In this document: piece after piece, positions 13,401 to 24,550 of the stretch
How positions within the stretch are numbered: the stretch's first letter is position 1
Layout: each line of letters starts with the position of its first letter
Assembly (NCBI GenBank): GCA_011947345.1
Contig: JAAVTG010000666.1
Location: 62,001-126,000 of the forward strand
Direction of reading: 5' to 3'
Origin: Phytophthora quininea
Taxonomy: Eukaryota > Oomycota > Peronosporomycetes > Peronosporales > Peronosporaceae
DNA length: 64,000 nucleotides
Made by a program: the position numbers and the translations under genes
Notes under the pieces: model-generated
Databases searched by the model: none
What the model was told of the DNA's origin: nothing
What the model saw: the letters and a program-made list of their open reading frames with translations, nothing else

Positions 13401-13944
13401 TGAGGTAGGTCAGAATGTCGTGGTTCGCGCAGGCCTTGTCGGTGGCTCCGCTATAGATGGGCTTCAGGTACAGCGTGTCTAGTTGGACCGTTGTTTCGTC
13501 TACAACGGTGGTGCGCACACATGTCCCCTCATACCACTGCGACAGCCCTAGATTGCTCCATTTGCGGTTGCCGCCAGGAACAATGTTGGCGTAGTTCTGG
13601 CTGACGAGGTTGCTGTGGACTCCCGAGGCAATGGCGAGGCTGAATTTCGACACGCCACCGGCCACCGTTGCGATCGTTGCGAGGGCACTGGCAGCGCCGG
13701 CAGCGGTGGCAATTGCAGTCGGCGAAACCCCAAGGACTGCTATCATACCGTTTGCCGCAAGTGCTGACACGACGGGTCCCGCAACGCCGGCGGTGACTAG
13801 CACGGTGGTCGCAGCGGCGACGACGGTCATGACGATACCGGCAATATCAAGCGCGGCCTCATTGGGGGCGACCTTGCAGGTCCACGGGTCCGGGGTGTTG
13901 TTGATGATGGAAAGAGAGGAACTCGTCGACGTGGTTGAGGCCAT
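7440..13944 (-). CDS. Giant repeat-bearing surface protein B
   Basis: About 2,170 residues if slips are read through. The first ATG is at 13944. The N-terminus has no ordinary signal peptide but a long hydrophobic Ala/Val/Gly-rich stretch, and then WYEGTCVRTTVVDETTVQLD; both match protein E. From about 13370 to 9560 come about 85 modules of 15 residues (C-V-K-D-C-P-A-G-Y-S-A-D-G-D-S). Then the shared family ectodomain: PPIPEDNYV, FVYWRYTVGVEEWQEW, VEAWTPCG. A C-terminal membrane span (ALLVAGAMIAVVATIVA) is followed by a tail ending SDIYYALLE. Frame slips lie near 13275 (AAAAA), 13025, at a five-base C/G run in each higher-order repeat, at two TTTCCCC sites, and near 9510, 9190 and 7660. Function is unknown; repeat length points to an extended or adhesive extracellular protein. 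Confidence 0.7.
9560..13370 (-). repeat. 45-bp cysteine-rich tandem repeat array with higher-order units
   Basis: About 85 contiguous 45-bp modules encode C-x3-C-P-x-G-Y-x4-D-x-C. The first dozen (high coordinates) diverge from each other; the rest form higher-order units. The same CCCCC landmark sits at 12814, 12140, 11512, 10928 and 10254, giving periods of 674, 628, 584 and 674 bp. These equal 15, 14, 13 and 15 modules less one or two bases. Units differ by loss of whole modules (VKDCSAGYSPNGDDC and one or more VKDCPAGYSADGDSC), as expected from unequal crossing-over. Near-identity between units implies recent amplification or homogenisation. Confidence 0.9.
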
Positions 13945-14540
13945 CCTCGGAAGGGCGGTAGCTTGGCACCAACTGCAAGACGAAGAGGAAAACGGCGAGG
14001 TAGAAGATTTCAGACGTGCCCCGAGGTGGCGAATTTGAGAATGCGAACGTTTGTCAAAGTGCTAATGGTCATGGAGCCCCGGTAAGGATTTCCGTGTGCT
14101 TTCGGAAACGGCCTCGAGGCGTCCCTACGAAAGATATGCCAGTCCGAGATCGGGATCAAACGTCGGTATGAGCCTCCCCACCACCACCACCCAAGTCGCT
14201 GACACGAAAAATGCCGCGCAAGAAACAATGAAGTCATCACTGACGGGGACGTAATAGTACGTAATACCGAGATGCATCGGGGTCGGTAGGAACGACGATC
14301 TCGGCAAGAAGAGCAATGCTGCTGAGGTGCGCGGACACGGTATACTATGAGGCTGCAGCTGCGCCACCTAGCGCGAGCCGTTTTCAAAAAGTCGATCCTC
14401 GTTCGTATAACTGCTGAATCCGGCGCCAGGGGCTCTACCAGCAGTCGCGGCTCGCCAAAAGCTGCTGCACGACCGGATTCGTCTACGAGGACTGCCCCAG
14501 GCATTCCGCAATTTGATCCGATTCGCGTTAGTCCCTTCCG
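13945..14540. other. Divergent intergenic region between surface proteins B and C
   Basis: About 600 bp between the head-to-head starts of B and C. No gene is recognised; the open frames here look like chance. It contains the core promoter of C and presumably that of B. Confidence 0.5.
14501..14515 (+). promoter_or_regulatory. Oomycete Inr+FPR core promoter of surface protein C
   Basis: GCATTCCGCAATTTG matches the Inr+FPR consensus at every position except the first pyrimidine, 26 bp before the ATG at 14541. It is the clearest core promoter in the window. Confidence 0.7.
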
Positions 14541-16836
14541 ATGATGCGAGTTGGGGTTACCGTCGTCGCAATCGCCTTCGTGTGTGCGGATGCGGTGAGC
14601 CAAGAGAACAATGACACGAAGTTGGAGCTCTTGGCTGCTAACGATTTCAACGCCGAAGGCGTCTGCTACTGGGGGCAGGCCCTGTCGTGCGATTTGGACG
14701 CCCCCACGAACAATCTCAAGCTGAGCGACGATGACTGCATCGTGCCGATTCCTGTCCCCACGGACAACTACGTCGCCGATCTCCGACGAAACAAGTACGA
14801 CAACATCCCGGAGAAAGTAGCTTCACAGCGGCCGTTCATCCAGATCACGTCCACCTTAAAAGGGTCGTCGACGACAACATCTACCGCAAAGGTTGCTTGG
14901 CACGAGTACGTGGCCAACCCGACTGCGGTGCAGAAGCAGATTACGTTTGGCTCTCCTGGGGTGTACGACATGTTGATCGTCGCCAAGGACTACGACCGCG
15001 AGGCCTCTTGTATCGGATGCATCGCCATCCTCGACATGTTTCGGCCACGTTACGGAACCGCCGGGACTTGCCCCACCCCAATCACCACTCCGCAGACGCT
15101 GACCACCGCCACGCTGACCGTCTTTCAGACGCAAGACACCAAGTACACGACGTATGTCAAAGACAGCAACGTCATCAACAACCCGGGCAGCGGCAGCTTG
15201 TGCGGAGACCCCATTGCGACGGACTTTGTGGCCAAGCGCACTCTTTTACGAAGCCGAGAAGGATTGCGCCTCGACCTGTTTCGATCCGACCACGCTAGCG
15301 ACCAACGTGGCGAAACTCAAGACGAATCCGTTCACCACAAACCTCCAGACGAGCTCCAGCAGCCTCGAGTCGATGCTCAACGGACACTGCAACTGGTGCT
15401 GCAGGAAGACCAAGAACCTCAAGGAGTGGTTCACGCCCTACGCATGTCCTTCTGACTACGACCCCGACCCAGACACGCCTTTCACGTACTGCGACGGGGG
15501 TACAGGGATCCCAAACACGTGCTCGATCAACGTTTGCCTCCAAGCCAAGGGCCCCGACGTTGTCACGGCGTCGGCTGTCATTAAGTCGACAGTACAAACG
15601 GCTTCCACGAACACGCTCAACGCTCTGCCCAGTAAACCAGCAGGTAGTGACGCTTCCAAGAACGTCTACTACAGTATCCCCTGCACTACGTTCGACAAGA
15701 CTGACCCCAACTGCCAGTACACTGTCAAGCTCTCTCAGCTGCTGGACGTCACCACGGGCTTCAATTCAAACTTCCCCGTCCCGTCGACGGAAACCACCAA
15801 ATACAACAACTATATCTTCTGGCGCTACAACAAGGACGGCACGACGTGGATTAGTTGGAGCCCAGCGTCGGATAGCACCATCGCCTTCACCGACCCGAGC
15901 ACCACCGTCATTATCGAGGCCTGGACGGCATGCGGGCGGGTGCTCCAAACGTCGTTCTCAGTCAACCTTTTCGTCCACAGCACGCTGACCTGCAGCAAGT
16001 TCGATGCCATGTGGACGATCGTGGAAAAACCCGGGACCCAAGGGTCTGATGGCACGTATTGTGCGTATGGCGGGAGCGACTTCGCCCTCCTAAAGCTCAG
16101 CATGGCGGCCACCGATGTCCTGAACCAAGTCGACAGCACCGTCACGGGGCTGTACACGGGCATGAAGTGCGACGTCATGCTCAAGGAGACCGGCGGGTCC
16201 GACAAGCAGGTCGTCACCCTCATCGACGACTCCACGTCCACGACGATCGCCAAGTACTTCGGCATCGAGCTTGTGACCACCCCACCACCGCGCAGAAGAC
16301 GACGGGAAAGATCCACTGCACATTTACTCGCACCCCACGCACGAACACGGTCATGCTCGCGGAGGGAGTCACCCCACCGGCACCAACTCGATCAGCTGCG
16401 ATCACACGTTCTCCGTTACCGACTGCGATAAGCCGGAGCTAGTCAAAGCCAACAAAAACGACGTGTGCGCGGACAAATGCGCGGGCAATGCTGCGCCGGG
16501 GGTTTCGAATCCTGTGGAGGCGCTGTGGTCTCATCCACTGCGACGACGACGATCATGAAACCTTCAGCCACGCAGCAGTGCTGCGCCGCCTGCACTCAGA
16601 CGCTCACATGCAAGAGCGTTGGCGTGACGGATGTCAAGCGATGCGAGCCGCCTCCGAGTCTACTACTCGCTGAGTTAAGCGCTGAGGAGGAGCATGAGTT
16701 CACGTACTCGACCGCGACGATGCTCATTGGTGCGAGTGCGGTGGTCGTCGTCGCAGCGGTCGTACTTGTCGCTCGCCGTGTGCGTCCCGCTCGTGTCAAT
16801 TTGGAGGAAGATGCTTACTACCCTCTCCTCCACTGA
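14541..16836 (+). CDS. Secreted membrane-anchored surface protein C
   Basis: About 765 residues with slips read through. The signal peptide is MRVGVTVVAIAFVCADAVSQ. The ectodomain follows family order: VPIPVPTDNYV, CIGCIAILDMF, NLKEWFTPYAC, YIFWRYNKDGTTWISW, IEAWTACGRV, then a CCAAC block. The membrane span is near 16710-16780, and the tail ends EEDAYYPLLH. Four slips are needed: near 15236-15240, at ACCACCCC (about 16275-16285), at CACCCC (about 16370) and near 16508. The last three are each restored by one extra C; the first has the opposite sign (one base too many or two too few). Closest relative here is D, its tail-to-tail neighbour. Confidence 0.75.
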
Positions 16837-17308
16837 AAAGGCAACCGGTGTAGGGGCGCCAATGCATAATTCTTAGCTTTCGCGTTTTACATGTAGAGCG
16901 GGCGTCTTGAAGTGAGAAGGAAGATTGCTACATTTGCTCAAGCTGGTGCTTTAAGAATGTGAACATTGTTCAAACTCACTGCACCCTTAGATGTCGCTGC
17001 CGAACATTCTCGCTGTTGTAGTACCCTATCTGTTCGGAGTCCCAGTCGACATTGTCGCTCGATGCAGCTTATCAAAGTGATCCAGGGCACGATCACTTGC
17101 CGTGCAAGTTGAGAATGCCAACGACGACATCTTGACAGCACCCAACGTTACCCTCCGTAGTGTCTGCAATCAAAGCGGAATGCAATGCAAGTACGTGCAT
17201 TTAACTTTTGTTCCTATCAGTGCAACAAAGGCTAATCAACCATATACAAGCTCGACGCACGGGAGCGAATGCACACCATAATAATCCACGTCTTCGTTGT
17301 GATCCGCC
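16837..17308. other. Tail-to-tail spacer between surface proteins C and D
   Basis: No coding signal is recognised; it should hold both 3' ends. Confidence 0.5.
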
Positions 17309-19620
17309 TTACTCAAGCAGCGGGTAGTACGCATCCTCGGCCACCTTTGCACGCTCAGCCGCATTCGCACGATGCTTGACCACAACCAGCGCCACGACCG
17401 CGATCATCGCACTTGCACCAATTAGAGCCATGGTCGACGTGCTGGCAAGCGACTCTTGTTCAGCAGCAGCAGACAGATCGGCCAGCAACAGGGGCGACGG
17501 GGTGGAATCTGGCAACGCTTGACACTCGTTGAAGCCACAGCCTGGCACGTGATATCGGGGTTACAGGCGGCGCAGCACGCTTGGTCTGTCGTCGAGATGG
17601 TCGTTGTCAATGCAGAGGCCGACACAACCGTACCGCCGCACGGCTCGCCCACACCAGGGAGCGCGTTGCCCGCGCACTCGTCGGCACAGACGTCGGCTTT
17701 GTCGCCGTGGAACAGCACAGGTGCGTCGCAGTCGGTAAGAGTGAACGAGTGACTGCACGAGATTGAGTGGGGTCCGTGTCGGCCATCAAGACCGAATTGA
17801 CGTGTGCCGTTCGCGTGAACACACACTGCAGAGTGACGGCCGTCTTCTGCGCCGTGTTGGGGTTGTTTACCAACTCGACAGCGAAATCCTCGTTCACCGT
17901 CGTTGTCGTCACGTCCACAAGCGTCTTGGTCGCTGGATCCGGAGAGGCGCCGTCTTCCTTGACTAGGATCTCACACTTGGCGCTTGCGTAATTGCCAGTC
18001 ACCTCACCTGCCTTGGTCGGGATGACATCCGTGATGTCCATGTCCAAAGTCACGATGGCGAAGTCGCTACCCGGGTACGTGCAGTAAGCGGTTCCCCACA
18101 GGGTGCGTTGAAGTGGGCAGCGTCCACATTGCATCAAAGAGGTCGCAAGTCAGCGTGCTGTGCACGTACAACTTGACATCGAACGTGAACGTTGCTCCTA
18201 CTTGTCCACAGGCCGTCCAAGCCTCGATAGCAACGGTCGTACTAGGGTCCTTGAACGTGATGGGGGTGTCCGCCTTGGGGTCCCAAGTCACCCAGGCACT
18301 GCCGTCGAGGTTGTAGCGCCAGAACACAAAGTCCGTCACATCACTAACACCAGGAATGGAGTTTGATCCGTGAGGAGCAGCGTCAAGAATGTCGGACAGT
18401 TTTGGGGAGTAGTGGCAGGAACTGTCGGTATCGCTGAAATCGGTGCATGGAATGGCGTAGTAGACGTTACTCGAGCTATCAGCTCCAGCGGGTGGCGTGG
18501 GCAGCGCACTGATCACATGATCCGAAGCAGTCGTGACGGCACTGCGGATGTGGATCGACTTTGTGGCGATGTCATTGCCCGTGGCTGTGAGAGTCAAGTC
18601 GATGCCACACGAGGCAGACCCCAGGCACTCTTCACTGGGCCAGGTGCCCGGGCAAGCGTAAGCTACATGGTGCTCCTTGAGCGTTTTCGACTTTGTGCAA
18701 TGCCAGTGGCAAGCGGCGTTGAGAGTGGTTTCGAGGGCAGGAGCGGCGGTGGCCAAGTCGGTGGCGAACGGGCTCGTCTTTAGGATGTTCAGATTTGTGG
18801 CCAGGGTTCCGTCACTAAAGCAAGCCCCGTTAAAGTCCTGCAGCGTGCCGTGGAAAGGTTGCAGCTGGGACGAAGTGTCATCGCAGCGACTGGCGCTGAA
18901 GGCGTTGTTGGCGATGTTGCCTTCGCTTGTCTGTTGGTTGTACTGAGTCTCGGCGGCAACGAAAGAGCCATAGGCTGGCGCTGACAGCGACGCCGTGGCA
19001 GTCGTTGAAGCGCAGCCCGCTCGAAACTGCGGACGGAACTCGTCCGTGACCGTGAAGCATTGGTCGCATGTGGCCGATTGGTCGTAGTCGCTGGCAGTCA
19101 TTTCCATGTGGTAGATGCCAGGGGCGTTGAACGTGAACTGGTCGAGCACCGAGCTCGTGTCCGTCACGTACTCCTTCCACGCCACTTGACCTGAGCCAAA
19201 GGTCGACCCGTCGAAAAGGGCGCCGTTGAACGTGCGCGTAATCTCGATGAACGGCTTCTTACTCGCCGTATTTCCGGTGTCGAATTTATTGGTGCGTTTG
19301 TCATCGACATAGTTATCCGTCGGAACGGGCACGGGGATGTTGCAGGTGTCGGGGTGGCCCAGTTGGATGTTGCTGTCGGCCGCCGTGATGGTGCACAAGA
19401 TCGGGCTACCACTCCAGGTGCACGACCCCGCAGGCGCAGCCACTGCGGAGTCGGCGATGAGCAGCAGTTGCGGCGGCAGCACTTCCGACTCGTTTTCGGC
19501 AGCGGCGGCGTCGTCGGTGGCACCGAGATCGCGCAGCATTGGGTGGTCGGCGTCATCTGCTAGGACATCGACAACGGCACCATAGGCTGCTGCGATCCCG
19601 AGCACAGTGGCGACGCGCAT
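17309..19620 (-). CDS. Secreted membrane-anchored surface protein D
   Basis: About 770 residues. The frame is open upstream to 19734, but the start is put at 19620, where a signal peptide begins (MRVATVLGIAAAYGAVVDVL), in parallel with protein C. Ectodomain: NIPVPVPTDNYV, CDQCFTVTDEF, TLKEHHVAYAC, FVFWRYNLDGSAWVTW, IEAWTACGQV, CCAAC. The membrane span is MALIGASAMIAVVALVVV and the tail ends AEDAYYPLLE. The frame breaks near 18100, at GGACCCC (about 17770) and near 17505. It pairs with C by sequence and orientation, suggesting an inverted duplication within the cluster. Confidence 0.75.
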
Positions 19621-20756
19621 GGTCACAGAAGTTGCGGGCAGGACTCGTCGACTAGAAGGTGAATCGCGAAGTGAGAGAGCAGCAAAGGAATGCGTCCTTC
19701 CGAGGCGGCCACTAAGAAGGCAAGGAGGGCTCAAGAAGCCGAGGAGTCCATTGGGATGCCTTTTAGTTTTTGGATCTGCGCCGCCGACGCTCTAGACCGA
19801 CATCCGTTTTAGATTTTTGCAACGAACTCAAAACTTTAACGGTTCTGCCGCCGATGCACTGGGGCAAACTCAAGCACCCAAGCAGATTCTCAGCTCTGGT
19901 GGCATCTCTTCAGCTGCTATACGTCAGTAACGCATCGCGAGCTGCAGGTGCGTAGAGTTCCGTACGAGCGGAGACTTTCAGACTCTCGTACTTGTCCAAG
20001 TCGATATATTCCGCTTTCGAACCAACAAGATTGTACAAGGAAACTCCCGATGGGACCACACCGGAAATCCCGCACTCTTACTACCTACCACTCGGAGCAC
20101 TAAACCACACTGCTGTCTTTGACAACGTCCGCGAGAGTGATCCCTTGCACTGAGCGCGGGAAAGGTGAACACTGAATTCAAGTTTCAGTTGAATCAAACA
20201 GCCAAATGTATTCTCCATTTTTGCGAGTACTGCACTGCTAACGAGATGACTCGAACGAAACAAATGCGGTGAGTGCAATGGCCTCGTTTCAACCAAGCAC
20301 TCGGATAATGCAGACCATGAACAGGAAGATTTGACAATTTGCAAAAGACAGTCATGAAACGAGCGACCCCATATCGGGATTCGGGTTCGGATCGCGTTAG
20401 AGCGGCCAGCGCTATGACTCATGGTGGCTCTGAGGTGTTGCAGGCTCACGTGACTCGCACCCCCAAGCACTAGCAAGGCAGCATCAGCGGAATCACCTGT
20501 TGACCAAGGAGACCCGTGCTTTGACTTCGACGGTGTAGACGACCACATTGTCGAGACTACCAGGTGTACCAGTCTTATCTCTACTTTGCCTGAGGTTCGA
20601 CGGGCACTTGAAGAGCTGTGGAAGCCTTACGACGCACACTTGCCGTTGACAATATCTCAAACCGGACGATGACTTCCACCAGGGCAGTTAGAATCGCAGG
20701 AAGACACACTACAATTGAGAACGCAGCAACACATATCTTGTAGGCGCTATTGAAAT
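19621..20756. other. Intergenic region, no gene recognised
   Basis: About 1.1 kb. Short open frames on both strands show no recognisable domain and no family resemblance. Apart from the promoter-like site of D, nothing is identified. Confidence 0.5.
19661..19675 (-). promoter_or_regulatory. Possible Inr/FPR-like promoter of surface protein D
   Basis: On the minus strand TCACTTCGCGATTC resembles the Inr+FPR element with two or three mismatches, about 40-55 bp before the chosen start. This also supports the 19620 start over 19734. Confidence 0.4.
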
Positions 20757-22085
20757 CTAATCGCAATTCTTCTCTGCTGCTGGCGGTCGCAGGTTGACAA
20801 AGCTCGGCGATGGTACTCGTGCTCCAAAGCCCTCGGTCTCTCGCTTCCGAAGCGCTTGAGTGATCGACTGCGCCAGCTTCTGGGAAGGCTTCTCCACGAC
20901 GTGGAACGATACCGTCGCAAGCAGCAGCGTCAGAGCAAACCGCCAGAACATCCTGTCGTAGTAACTGGGCTGGCTGCTGATCCACTCCGCGTAGACCACG
21001 AAGCCATGCAGGAGGTAGACCGAGAAACTCACTTTGCCGACGTAGCGCAACGCACTCCACTCGAGGACGGTGGAGATGGCCGAGGGGACGACCATTTCGG
21101 CCACAATAATCACCGTCAACAAGACGCTCGTGAATTGGGAGCCGGGCGTATCGGGCGCAATGTTCTCGTGGATCCACGAGAAGAGACGACCTCGGAAGGC
21201 CAAACTCTCGAGAAGAATTAACGTAAAACACTCAACGACTCGGATCAAGCGGATGTGGTTGGGCTGGAACTTGAAGCTGCGGTCCTTGATCCACGTGTCG
21301 AGCTTGACGTAGACGACGGCGGCCAGCGATCCCGCGAGAAACGTCGACGTGTGTGGTCTCAGCTCCATGTGGTCCGCTCGGAACGTGTACCAGCCTTCGT
21401 GCACGACCCAGCCGTAGAGCGGGACGACCAGCACCCACCAGAACTTGCGGAGTCTCAGCACGGCAATGACAAGCACGGGGATGCAGAAGTAGTACGTGAT
21501 CTCCAGCGGCAGCGTCCACAGCACAAAGTAGCGGTGCGCGAACTCGAACGTGAGCACTTTGTACAGGTCGTAGTTTTGAGGTTCCTCGATCAGATAGTAG
21601 CGCCGCTTGTCGTCGTCGGGCAGCCACCACAGCACGGTGGCAACCAGCGCAAAGAGCGGGTACACGCGCAGGAACCGCTTGGAGAAGTAGTCGAGCAGCA
21701 TGAACGTCCACTTGCGGGGACTTGTGTCCTGCGACAGCATCTGGATGCATTTCTTCATGAACAGCATCGTCAGCAGGAACGACGACAGCACGAAGAACGC
21801 GTCCACCGCGCACCGTCCCAGATCGATGTCCTGCATGTATTCGTGCGAGTGCTGCGTCACTACCATGAAAGCCGCGAGGCCCCGAACGCCGTCGAGGAAG
21901 AGGATCTTCGCGGGGGCTGCTGCAGGTTTCGGGGCTTTGGGCGGGCTTGGCTTAGGCAGACTCGGTTCATCATCCGCTTCGCAGGCGTTAACACTGCCTC
22001 GTCGCGGCCGCGCCTCGTCATCCACAAGCAGCACGAGATGCTCGTCGCTCTCGTCGTCAATGTCTCTCCCTGCCAACCGGATCAT
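20757..22085 (-). CDS. Acyltransferase 3 (OafA/nose-resistant-to-fluoxetine type) membrane protein
   Basis: An intact frame of 442 residues. After a 50-residue acidic and Pro-rich cytosolic N-terminus comes the hallmark of the acyltransferase-3 superfamily (FLDGVRGLAAFMVVTQHSH, with an early His), then AVDAFFVLSSFLLTMLF. Multiple hydrophobic segments and SVYLLHGFVVYAEW near the C-terminus are also typical. These integral membrane enzymes transfer acyl groups from CoA to carbohydrates or lipids; the substrate here cannot be read. The first Met is in good context and no frame break is seen. Confidence 0.8.
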   Translation of the reverse strand: MIRLAGRDIDDESDEHLVLLVDDEARPRRGSVNACEADDEPSLPKPSPPKAPKPAAAPAKILFLDGVRGLAAFMVVTQHSHEYMQDIDLGRCAVDAFFVLSSFLLTMLFMKKCIQMLSQDTSPRKWTFMLLDYFSKRFLRVYPLFALVATVLWWLPDDDKRRYYLIEEPQNYDLYKVLTFEFAHRYFVLWTLPLEITYYFCIPVLVIAVLRLRKFWWVLVVPLYGWVVHEGWYTFRADHMELRPHTSTFLAGSLAAVVYVKLDTWIKDRSFKFQPNHIRLIRVVECFTLILLESLAFRGRLFSWIHENIAPDTPGSQFTSVLLTVIIVAEMVVPSAISTVLEWSALRYVGKVSFSVYLLHGFVVYAEWISSQPSYYDRMFWRFALTLLLATVSFHVVEKPSQKLAQSITQALRKRETEGFGARVPSPSFVNLRPPAAEKNCD

Positions 22086-22506
22086 GCTAGCGAGGCTCCG
22101 GGGTCAACAGTATGCAGATCAGGAACTGGGCAACGTGCGCGACTCGGGTCGTTTCCAACGGAGCGCGCTCGAAACTCCTCTGAAACTTTACTGCTTTCCC
22201 TCTCGCCACACAAACTCCTCAAGTGCTGATCGCAAAGCGGGACCCACGTGCACAACATAATCGTCTGGCACTCGAACAAACGCACGTGGCAGACGATCTG
22301 CCAGCGATTGTGGAGGCGGAAAAAATGAGAGCAGCAGCTGGAGCTGCACGACAGCGGGTTGGCGCTCGCACAGCAAAAAGAGTCGACACTTACCGGTATC
22401 CTCCGCGGGCGTCGTCTGAATGAATTCCGCGACTAACTGAGCGGGAAACGGCTGCAGCTAGGAGTTTCAAACGACGAAGAGCTCTTCGGCGCCAACAGAA
22501 TGCCCA
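22086..22506. other. Intergenic region between divergent genes
   Basis: About 420 bp separate the divergent acyltransferase and mannosyltransferase genes. No gene or clear promoter element is recognised. Confidence 0.5.
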
Positions 22507-24148
22507 TTGCGCCAAAGCCCTCCTGGAGAGCGGGCCATGAGAACCGGGACGAGCAGAGCTGCAAGAAACCCGTGGCGACAGTGGTTGCGCGTCGTGCTGG
22601 TGGTTGTGGGTGTCGTCTACGTGACGACGCTCTTCGGGTCTGATCGTGGAAGCGCTTCCGTTCGCTCCGACCTTCCTGTCCTGCTGACGCAGACACCGAC
22701 TGACTATTACGCGGGGCTGTCCAGGAAATATGTGCGACCGAGTGTCGTCACAGAGCGTATGCTGGAGTGCGTTGGTTGGTACGCCACGTCGGAATGCAAA
22801 CCGGACGGCCCGAGGGAGCCTCAGAACGACAAGAACTGCAGCGAGACGATCGGCGGGGGCCAGTCCGGGTACTGCGTCGTGCAGGACCTCGATACGGGGA
22901 GCGCTTCCAAGTGATGCGGCGCCACTGCAACGGATTGAAGTGGCACGTCTCGTTTAGCTGCGCCGACGCCCCAGCGTTCGCCCAATTCCACACGCAGGCG
23001 CACGACGCCGCTAAAGGTGCCCCTCCATCGTCGCAGTTCGACGGTACTCCTCACGATGGAATCGTGATGGTCGTCTATCCGAAACTCCTCGCTAGCGCCT
23101 ACGCCACTGTCCGAGTCCTGCGCGATGTCTTGAAAAGCAGACTCCCCATTGAGATCTGGTATCACGTGCAGGAGGTTCCGCCGGACTCGGCTTTGCTAGC
23201 CCCGCTCCAACAGCTTGCGGACGACGTCGGTGGAGTTACTTTCGCTACGATGGATAGTCCTGGAACGAGGGGCTTCTTCGCGAAGATCTTCGCCATCACC
23301 AACAGCGAGTTCGACCGTGTGCTGTTCTTGGATGCCGACAACGTCCCGGTGCGAGACCCAACTTTCCTGTTCGACTCGCCCAAATTCGTCGACACTGGCG
23401 CCGTCTTTTGGCCCGACTTCTGGCAACCGCGGCACACACTATTTGACATCTACGACACGTCGATGCTCTGGGAGCTACTGGACGTACCGTTCGTCGACAT
23501 GTCTGAGCAGGAAAGTGGCCAACTTCTGGTGGATCGAACTCGCCATGCCGCGCCACTTGCAGTCGTCAATTTCTTCGCCTTTGGGGAACCAAATTTCTTT
23601 GAGAAGCTCAGTTTCGGCTACGGCGACAAGGACCTCTTCCGGTTCGCCTGGATCATGCTCAATTCGTCCTACCACATGATCGAGACGCCACCGGCGATGG
23701 CGGGACGAGCTGAGAACGGCACTTTTGTGGCATGACGATGGTGCAGCACGACCAAGACGGAGAGGTGCTTTTCCTACACCGGAACCAATACAAACTCACC
23801 GGTGAAATCATGGCGCTTGACCCAGCAGCGGAAACGGTCGGGGCTCCACAGCTCGATAAATACCCCGACCCAGTTATTTGGACCCACTTGCAATCCTTTC
23901 GCAAAAACAAAAGTCTGGAGAACTATCTGATCGATGCCTATCGAGCTCCTCCGACCTTCCCGTCATGGCAACCGTGCTACGGGAAGGCAAACGTCGACGA
24001 TGACGACTTCTTTGCGACGGAAGAGATTGTCAGCTTGAGCTTTGCTGGAATGGAGGAGAACGTGCGGCGATATGCACTCGAGGCAGCGCACAGACTTCAC
24101 GCCAGGCAGTTTGCAGATGAAGCCCACATCCTGGAAGAAAACGCCTAA
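22507..24148 (+). CDS. MNN1-like alpha-mannosyltransferase (GT71 family)
   Basis: About 547 residues with two one-base slips read through (near 22890-22900 and 23730). An N-terminal membrane anchor (WLRVVLVVVGVVYVTTLFG) gives type II Golgi topology. The catalytic domain has FAKIFAITNSEFDRVLFLDA with the DxD metal/nucleotide-sugar site (DADNVPV), then WPDFWQPR and, after the second slip, MTMVQHDQDGEVLFLHRN, all characteristic of GT71/MNN1-type mannosyltransferases. These extend mannose chains on secreted glycoproteins. The start may be 22507 or the Met 30 bases later. Confidence 0.75.
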
Positions 24149-24550
24149 CTGTACCAGCAAGGTTGCTGTGAATAATGATAAAAGTATATCCCATGTTCTC
24201 AAGAACGCCATCCGAGTTCGTGTTGTTGCAGCTGAACAGGAATAACGATTGAAAATGCTACGATGCTGATGATTAGTGTTTGGAGCACTTACAGACGACT
24301 GGCGAACAACCCCATGGGCAAGATAGCGGAGGCTGTTTCAGTGTTTCCAGAGTCTGCTTGCCAGAAATGCGATGCCATTACCTGGCCTGGCTCAAAAATC
24401 TCGTATGGCTGCGGTAAGACCGATGCGATGCGATCGATGCCCGGATCATTCTAATCACGGCTTCAGTTTTCCAGCACCGCCTTTAGACATCTCTAACTTT
24501 CCAATTCGCACCAGACTCACCACTCCTCCTCCTGTCCATTTCCGCCCCAA
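24149..24550. other. Intergenic region
   Basis: About 400 bp with no gene recognised. CCAATTC at about 24501-24507, some 45 bp before the next ATG, resembles the FPR half of the oomycete promoter without a clear Inr. Confidence 0.4.

Noticed and set aside
21255..22229. 324-residue plus-strand frame opposite the acyltransferase
   Set aside because: Antisense shadow; Arg/Gln/His-rich and without domains, while the minus strand has a clear acyltransferase-3 motif.
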